From NCBI GenBank assembly GCA_036939355.1, contig JALLAP010000583.1, forward strand, positions 1-13,128: a stretch of 13,128 bases of DNA. The letters are read 5' to 3'. The position numbers and the translations under genes were made by a program. Position 1 is the first letter of the stretch, and each line of letters starts with the position of its first letter. Positions 8,269-13,128 of the stretch are shown here, one piece after another. The DNA comes from Thalassiosira profunda (taxonomy: Eukaryota > Bacillariophyta > Thalassiosirophyceae > Thalassiosirales > Thalassiosiraceae). Below the pieces are notes generated by a model. The model was not told the origin of the DNA, did no database searches, and was given only the letters and a program-made list of their open reading frames with translations.

Positions 8269-11200
8269 CTACATCATCCTCTCTCTCGGGGACGACCGTC
8301 TCCTCCCCGAGCTCCGCCGTCGATCGTACGACGACTCCGCTTCCGATCCCTCCTCGTAACTCGCGCTCGACAGGCTCTGCCACACGCTCTCGCTCTCCTC
8401 CGACGCCTGCCCATCGTGCTGCAGCTGGCTCCGCGCCCCGAACGCCGCCTTGGGCGGGCTCGCGTCCCGGCGGTCGCGCGCGAGANTCGTGCTGCAGCTG
8501 GCTCCGCGCCCCGAACGCCGCCTTGGGCGGGCTCGCGTCCCGGCGGTCGCGCGCGAGATGTTCCCGGATCTCGCGGACCGACGGCTCCTTGTCGGCGAGG
8601 CGGTCGCGCGGCCCCTTGGCCACGCGCATTTCGTTGATGTACTTCGAGACGGACTGCCAGTCGTTCTTGGCGATGAAGGAGTCGAGCTCCTCCTGCGTCC
8701 ACTCCTTGACGCTCTCGGTCGCGGGGGCGCGCTCCGGCCGTGCCTCTTGTCTCGCCCCGGCCTTCGTCGCCCGCGCCCGGCGCTTCTGCTTGCCCTCGAG
8801 CGACTCGTTCCCGATCCCGCTCAGCGCCGACACGTCGTCGTCGGTCCACTCCTCCCGCTGGGCCTCCGCGCGACTTTCCTCCTCGATCGACTCGATGGAC
8901 GAGTCGCCCAGATGCTCCGCCTTTTTGCCGCCGTACGCGCGAGGGTGGGAGGATCGCTTGGGCGGGGGCGGGAGCTCCCGCTCTCTCAACCGGCGCGCGA
9001 CGGTCACGGGTTCCGGCGGCGGTGCGACGGCGATCTCCGATGCGATGCGGGCAGGCAACCCGTTCGCATCGGCGGCCCCCCCGGAGCCCCGGTTGCCCGC
9101 CTTCTTGGTCGTGTCGGTCATCTGGCTGGCAAACGTGCGGCTGCGCCCGTTGAAGTTGATGGACGCCAACGACTTGACCCGGCCGTAGAGGGGTTCCGAC
9201 GCGACGGGGGGCGCCTTGTCGGCCTNAGTTGATGGACGCCAACGACTTGACCCGGCCGTAGAGGGGTTCCGACGCGACGGGGGGCGCCTTGTCGGCCTCG
9301 TCGAAGGAGTCCTGGCGCTCTTCCTCTTCCTCCTCGGAGTCGTCGCCACTGTTGTCATCGCGCGGGGACGATGGTCCAAAGTGCGCGCGCTTGGGCGAGG
9401 GAAGGGGATCGGCGGTATAGCACAGAGGCTGCTTGGGCGACGCGAGCTCGTCGAACGGCTCGTCGAATGGTGCGTCAGGCTCGTCAAAGGGAGCGTCCTC
9501 CGCGCTCACCACAGGCACCGCCGGCTTGTCCACGGCTTCGTCGTCCGAAAAAGCCTCAATCTCGGACTGATCCTCCTCCTGGGCCGCATCCTCGCCGGCC
9601 GTCTCTGCCTCTGCCTCTGCGCCGGCCTCCACCTTGGCTTCCTCCTTCGCACCCTCGGCCGCCGCCGCTGTTTTCTCCTGCCGCGCCATCTTTTCCTTCC
9701 ACTCGAAGCACTCCGGCTTGGTCCACTGCACCAGCTTCGTTTTCTTGTTGAAGTAATACACCTTGCCCGTCCCGGGATCCTGCGCGGCCCGCCAGTGCTT
9801 GGCCTCAGCCAGTGCTGCGTCTTCCTTGCTTTCCTTCTCTTCCACAACCGCACCATCGCCTTTGACAGAGATTGAAACGACAGGCAAGTGAGCAAATTTG
9901 AAGATTGAAATTCAATTTGAAAATTCAAACGCTCGTTTGAAAATTCAACCGGTCTTTTGAAAATTCAATTCGAATTTCCAAAGGTAAAAGTTTTCAAACA
10001 GTTCAAATTTGAAATGCACAAGCATCACGCGGTGCCCAAGGAAGCATTGCTCATAATTTTCCCAGCGGAACATATCATCCCACTCACCGTCGCCCTTGTC
10101 GGATTTGTCGCTGCTGCTCCCCTGCTTGAACCACGCCCCCTTCTTTCTCTTGTCGGCCACCGAGGTCATGGCTGCCGTTTCTTTCACTGTTTCCTTCGCC
10201 GCCTCTTTCTTGCCGCCCTTCTCTTCGTATCCCGCGGGCTTCGACCACGACACCTCCTTGGTCTTCTTGTTGTAGTAATACGTCTTTCCCGTGGAGGGAT
10301 CCGTCGTGGCCCGCCAGTATTTCGACATCTCGCGATTTTTGTCCGCCAGATCTTTTGCGGCCTTCGCGGCCTTGGCATTGGCCGCGGCCGCGGCGGCCTC
10401 CTTCTCCGCCGCCTTGGCCTTGGAGCGGCCCAGTCCGAAGCCCCGCTTGCTCTTTGCCTTCTCCCCCTTACTGGCGCCCGCGTCCGCCACTTTCTTCCCG
10501 CTCTGCGCCTTGGGACCCTTCCCGCTCGGCGCCGTGGGCACCGTCGCCGGGGATCCGGCGGCGCCGTCCCGAATCTTCTTGATGACCATGGCCTCGTCGA
10601 ACCCGGGGGGCTTGTCCCACCGGACCTCCTTCGTGTCGCGATGGTAGTAGTACGCCTTGCCCGAAGTCTTATCGGCCGTGGCCTTCCACCGCATCGCCTC
10701 CTCGATTTGCGCCTGGGTCGGCTTGGGGGAAGCAGTAGGGGTAATCAGCGCCGTGTCGTCCTTCGCCGTGGCCGAGGCCCTCGTGGGGGTCCGATACTCA
10801 GTCCCAAGTTGCGGGACGGAGGTCGACCGCCGGTGGCCCCTCTTGGGCTTGATCCGCAATCCCTTCAGCAGTCCCTTCTTCTTCGCCTCCCGCTCGTCGT
10901 TCTTCACGGCGCCGGACGCGAGCGCGAGCTCCACCCGCGAGGGGGTCCCGGGGTCCGCCACTCCCGCAGTACGGCTGGGCGATTCCATCGCCAGGGGGCT
11001 CACGGGAGTAGCGACCCGGCTCCCTGCACTGGGAACACTCGCCGGGGTCGCCCCCCGCGCCCCCTCCCCCACACTGGGCCGCAATTCCTCGTTGTCGAAG
11101 TGGGCAATGTCGTACGTGTGGCTGATCCGGGGGTCGTTTTTGGATTCCACCACCGCCGCCCCCAGCGTCGTTTCTGGCGCGTTGGCGGGGGAGGGGGTCT

Positions 11201-12176
11201 TGGACCTTTTGGACCGCAGCTTCAGCATCCCCGCGGGGCTCTTGCGCCCATCTTCGCTGTTGGACGCTTGTTTGGGGAGGCTCGAAGGGCGGCGGAGCTT
11301 GGACAGTCCGAACCCTTTGGTGCTGGGGGTGGACTCCGCCTTGGCGAGTTCCGGGGCGGGGGCCACGGCCTCGTCCAACACGAGCTCGACGTTGTCGTAC
11401 TCCACCGAATCCTCCCGCGCGTGGTTCCCCGACCGGGCCCCAGGCGAGGCCTTGGACCCCCCGGTGCCCGGGGTCGCGGGAGCGGCGGACCCGTCGTCGT
11501 CTGGAGCGACCCCCCACACCGCCGGGGTCTCGTACTTGGGCGCACTTTTGCTCGCGGCGCTGACCCCGCTCACCGCCCCCTCGCTGGCGCTGGGGGACAC
11601 CGCGGGCAGGGCGTGCGCCCCGCCGGCCCCCCCCGCCGCGGACCCCAGCCCCGCCTCCTCGAGCAGGTCGGTCACCGCCGGCAGCACCCCGCAGTCGTTC
11701 AACAGGCTCGCGAGGATGTGCTCCCCCTCGCTCCGCTGGCTCGCCGGACCTTTGGGGAAGGGATCGGACGCCCCCCGGGGTCCGCCGGGGCTCAAACTCG
11801 CCGAGAGGTCGGAGATGTTGCTCTCGTTCGAGGGGGCGCGGCACAATATGCGGTTGACGCCGAGGAGGGGGGCCTTCTTGCCCTTCTTCGTCGCCCCCGC
11901 CCCCGCCGCCGCGAGGTCGTTGGAAGGCGAACCGGCGGGGGGAGGGGAGGGCAATCCTTCATCGACCGCGGCCAGTCCCCCGCCGCCCAGTCCGCCGCTC
12001 TTAATGCCGTGGCGGGCCGCGACGGCGGGCGTGTTGGAGTACATGGCGCTCTCGTCGGTCGCCCGGTCGGGGGAATGGGGGGGCGTCGACGCCTCGGTCT
12101 TGTCGGGGGAGACCACGCCCAAGGCGCGCTTGCCGGGCGGGGTGCCGGCGGGGCGGGCGTCGAGGAGGGTCGCCAT
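8269..12176 (-). CDS. Large disordered protein with three WW domains, one intron, two assembly duplications
   Basis: Model: exon 1 12176-10088, intron 10087-9860, exon 2 9859-8269 (TAG 8271-8269). With the two 72-nt duplications plus N collapsed, the coding length is divisible by three and predicts about 1177 residues. The ATG at 12176 has G at -3 and G at +4; an in-frame ATG at 12308 has poor context and its leader is compositionally different. Residues 1-490 are low-complexity with many Ser/Thr-Pro sites. WW domains start near 497 (RWKATADKTSGKAYYYHRDT), 621 (YWRATTDPSTGKTYYYNKKT) and 719 (HWRAAQDPGTGKVYYFNKKT), each with both Trp and the final KP. An Ala/Lys-rich helix separates WW1 and WW2. 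After WW3 the protein is Glu/Asp-rich, and two EWT(D/Q) motifs lie near 8848 and 8700. WW domains bind proline-rich or phospho-Ser/Thr-Pro ligands, so a scaffold role is likely; the process is unknown. Confidence 0.8.
8414..8558. repeat. 72-nt exact direct duplication around a single N (assembly artefact)
   Basis: 8414-8485 and 8487-8558 are identical and separated only by the N at 8486. Removing one copy plus the N (73 bases) shifts the minus-strand frame into one that reads acidic and serine-rich sequence to a TAG at 8271-8269. Leaving it in produces arginine/glycine-rich shadow translation. This is expected from two contigs whose overlapping ends were joined without merging. Confidence 0.9.
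9154..9298. repeat. Second 72-nt exact direct duplication around a single N (assembly artefact)
   Basis: 9154-9225 and 9227-9298 are identical, separated by the N at 9226. Collapsing 73 bases joins the frame ending ...RVKSLASIN to FNGRSRTFASQ without a break; the duplicated copy itself re-encodes KAPPVASEPLYGRVKSLASIN. The repeat length is the same as in the other gap. Confidence 0.9.
9860..10087 (-). other. AT-rich intron of the WW gene (228 nt, phase 1)
   Basis: On the minus strand the donor is GACG|GTGAGT and the acceptor TCTGTCAAAG|GCGATG, preceded by a pyrimidine-rich tract. Joining completes a Gly codon (G+GC) and links DKSDKGD to DGAVVEEKESK in frame. The frame after the acceptor has no upstream ATG (it opens at a TTG), and the unspliced exon-1 frame stops at 9947-9945, so splicing explains both open ends. 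The low-GC content contrasts sharply with the flanking exons. Confidence 0.87.
9893..10013. repeat. Array of GAAnnTTC palindromes at 20-nt spacing within the intron
   Basis: The 13-mer TTTGAAAATTCAA occurs at 9916, 9936 and 9956, exactly 20 bases apart, with unrelated 7-nt spacers. Further GAA/TTC motifs flank it (TTGAAATTCAA, AATTCGAATT), and the block is bounded by CAAATTTGAA at 9893-9902 and 10004-10013. GAAnnTTC is the inverted-pentamer core of a heat-shock element. Function is not shown by sequence alone. Confidence 0.7.
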
Positions 12177-12789
12177 TGCTGGTGTTGGTTGGGGGCGTTT
12201 GCAATTCTGTAGACGCCGATGCTCCTTATGCTGTGCGCCGACTTCGCTCTGGCTTTGCAATGAATTCGACCTATCGTATTGCTTCCGCGGCAGCGCTCTT
12301 TGTTGCATCTGCTGCGTCCGGCCACCGCGTGCTTAGCCGGGTTCACCCTCCAGCCGATGTTTGAACAGCAACGCCCCCAAAGAAGCCTTCGGTCGAGCGG
12401 GGTCGAGGCCCCTCTCCCTTTCCTCCACGGCCATTTTCGTCGGCGCCAGATCGGCTCGGTTCATCTAAGACTCGATAAGCTACATTGGAATTCTAACAAT
12501 CCTACATGCGGAGAAATGTATTGGGTCCGTCGTCCTGAAAGGTATCCTTGTTGGTCTTTATGTCGCATTCCACAGATCCCTTGGCTCGCTTGGCAGGGCT
12601 TGGCAGTGCCTCACCTTCACCTTGTGGCTGAATGATAGTAACGGCCTTTGATGCCGATAGAAGGACAAACAGGCCACGCAAGACTACTAACTTGGTCTCT
12701 CGATGACAAAGGTTGGTGATTGAGGTTGATACGAGGGGTGTTCTGTAGCTTCAGTGAATGCCTGTGGTTGGTACTCACACTAGTACGAG
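12177..12789. promoter_or_regulatory. Divergent intergenic region upstream of the WW gene and the last ORF
   Basis: 613 bases without a convincing coding frame; base composition is much less GC-rich than the flanking genes. It should hold the WW promoter and 5' UTR (nearest 12176) and either the promoter or an intron/upstream exon of the plus-strand ORF at 12790. CCTACATGCGGAGAAATGTA (12501-12520) partly resembles a block at 815-831. TTGGTACTCACACTAG (12769-12784) looks like a splice acceptor. I see no tRNA or mobile element. Confidence 0.4.
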
Positions 12790-13095
12790 ATGAGGAACGA
12801 CGACACCGAGGCCGATCCCGACTGGGAGCACATCGAGAAATGCGACACGCTCGTGTTCCTGTTCAAGGAGAACGACGGCGCGGCGAACGCCCACCTCCCC
12901 TACACGCTCGAGGTGATTTGGATCCACGGCGACCAGGAGATATTCTTCGCGAACGACGCCGACGCCGACAATGGGGAGTGCGGCGAGAAGTTCGTCCCGC
13001 TCATCGAGAAGGCGGCCCGAAAGGCGTGCCCTATGCTCCGAGAGGAGCAGGCATGGCTCTTGAGGGTGACGTCTATTGGTTGGTTGTTGCGTTAG
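12790..13095 (+). CDS. Unrecognised acidic small ORF, possibly an internal exon
   Basis: 101 codons from the ATG at 12790 to TAG at 13093-13095. I do not recognise it. Residues 1-85 use GC-ending codons like the neighbouring genes and look coding: an acidic start (NDDTEADPDWEHIEKCD), a hydrophobic LVFLFKE, LPYTLEVIWIHGDQEIFFAND, and KFVPLIEKAARKAC. The last 15 or so codons switch to AT-richer codons and hydrophobic residues, as expected of reading into an intron or 3' UTR. Just upstream an acceptor-like CACTAG at 12784 is followed in frame by TACGAG before the ATG, so the true reading may begin in an earlier exon. PLIEKA faintly recalls the LLEKAyAK segment of calpain-type proteases, but no catalytic residues are present and I do not claim it. 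Confidence 0.45.
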   Translation: MRNDDTEADPDWEHIEKCDTLVFLFKENDGAANAHLPYTLEVIWIHGDQEIFFANDADADNGECGEKFVPLIEKAARKACPMLREEQAWLLRVTSIGWLLR

Positions 13096-13128
13096 TAGCA
13101 TTAAAAGTGAGATGTCCGTCCGATGAGA

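Noticed and set aside
8195..8486. Read-through C-terminus continuing past the N to 8195 on the minus strand
   Set aside because: It depends on the duplicated 72-nt copy; after collapse the frame ends at 8269 with sequence of matching acidic, serine-rich character.
9916..9968. Evenly spaced palindromic repeats considered as a CRISPR-like array
   Set aside because: The units are 13 nt with 7-nt spacers, lie in a eukaryotic intron, and no cas gene is present.
9957..12336. Very long plus-strand open frames (751 and 559 codons) opposite the WW gene
   Set aside because: They are antisense to a frame with three clear WW domains; their Arg/Gly/Pro/Leu-rich composition is what GC-rich coding sequence gives on the other strand.
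12279..12635. Plus-strand 118-codon frame in the 12.2-12.8 kb spacer
   Set aside because: Non-coding-like composition, no family features, and it overlaps the probable WW 5' UTR.
12790..13095. Calpain-type protease fragment
   Set aside because: Only a faint PLIEKA resemblance; no catalytic Cys, His or Asn context, so the family is not claimed.

Overview
This is a nuclear genomic segment from a eukaryotic alga. Two genes contain phase-consistent spliceosomal introns (GTAAGT and GTGAGT donors), coding frames are GC-rich, neighbouring genes have no operon-like spacing, and starts have Kozak-like context. The best guess is a centric diatom of the Thalassiosira type. The basis is the gene content: a leucine-rich-repeat protein with the coiled-coil N-terminus and the C-terminal block I associate with thalassiosiroid diatoms, an array of helicase-associated (HA) repeats without a helicase, and a long disordered WW-domain protein. 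The species assignment is inference.

Layout: six genes on strictly alternating strands (-,+,-,+,-,+), so every junction is divergent or convergent. (1) 1-627, minus: N-terminal 209 codons of an AlkB-like 2OG-Fe(II) oxygenase, cut by the window edge. (2) 1062-3755, plus: an 897-residue, largely disordered, basic protein with scattered features resembling the Sld3/Treslin (TICRR) replication-initiation family. (3) 3878-6397, minus: six HA repeats plus a C-terminal block resembling GCR1_C, one 83-nt intron and one reading-frame break. (4) 6652-8112, plus: coiled-coil/LRR protein. (5) 8269-12176, minus: a three-WW-domain protein of about 1177 residues, interrupted by a 228-nt intron and by two assembly artefacts. 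(6) 12790-13095, plus: a short unrecognised ORF that may be an internal exon.

Intergenic stretches: 628-1061, 6398-6651 and 12177-12789 are divergent and should hold the promoters of each pair. 3756-3877 and 8113-8268 are convergent and hold 3' ends. There is no evidence that the six genes form a pathway. An AlkB-like enzyme, a replication-initiator candidate and a probable DNA-binding HA protein are adjacent, but that is weak evidence.

The points most worth a second look are the Treslin/Sld3-like candidate, the AT-rich intron of the WW gene carrying GAAnnTTC palindromes at exact 20-nt spacing, and the two single-N positions each flanked by an exact 72-nt duplication. Collapsing those duplications restores one reading frame. 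I see no prokaryotic defence system, CRISPR, transposon or viral gene.
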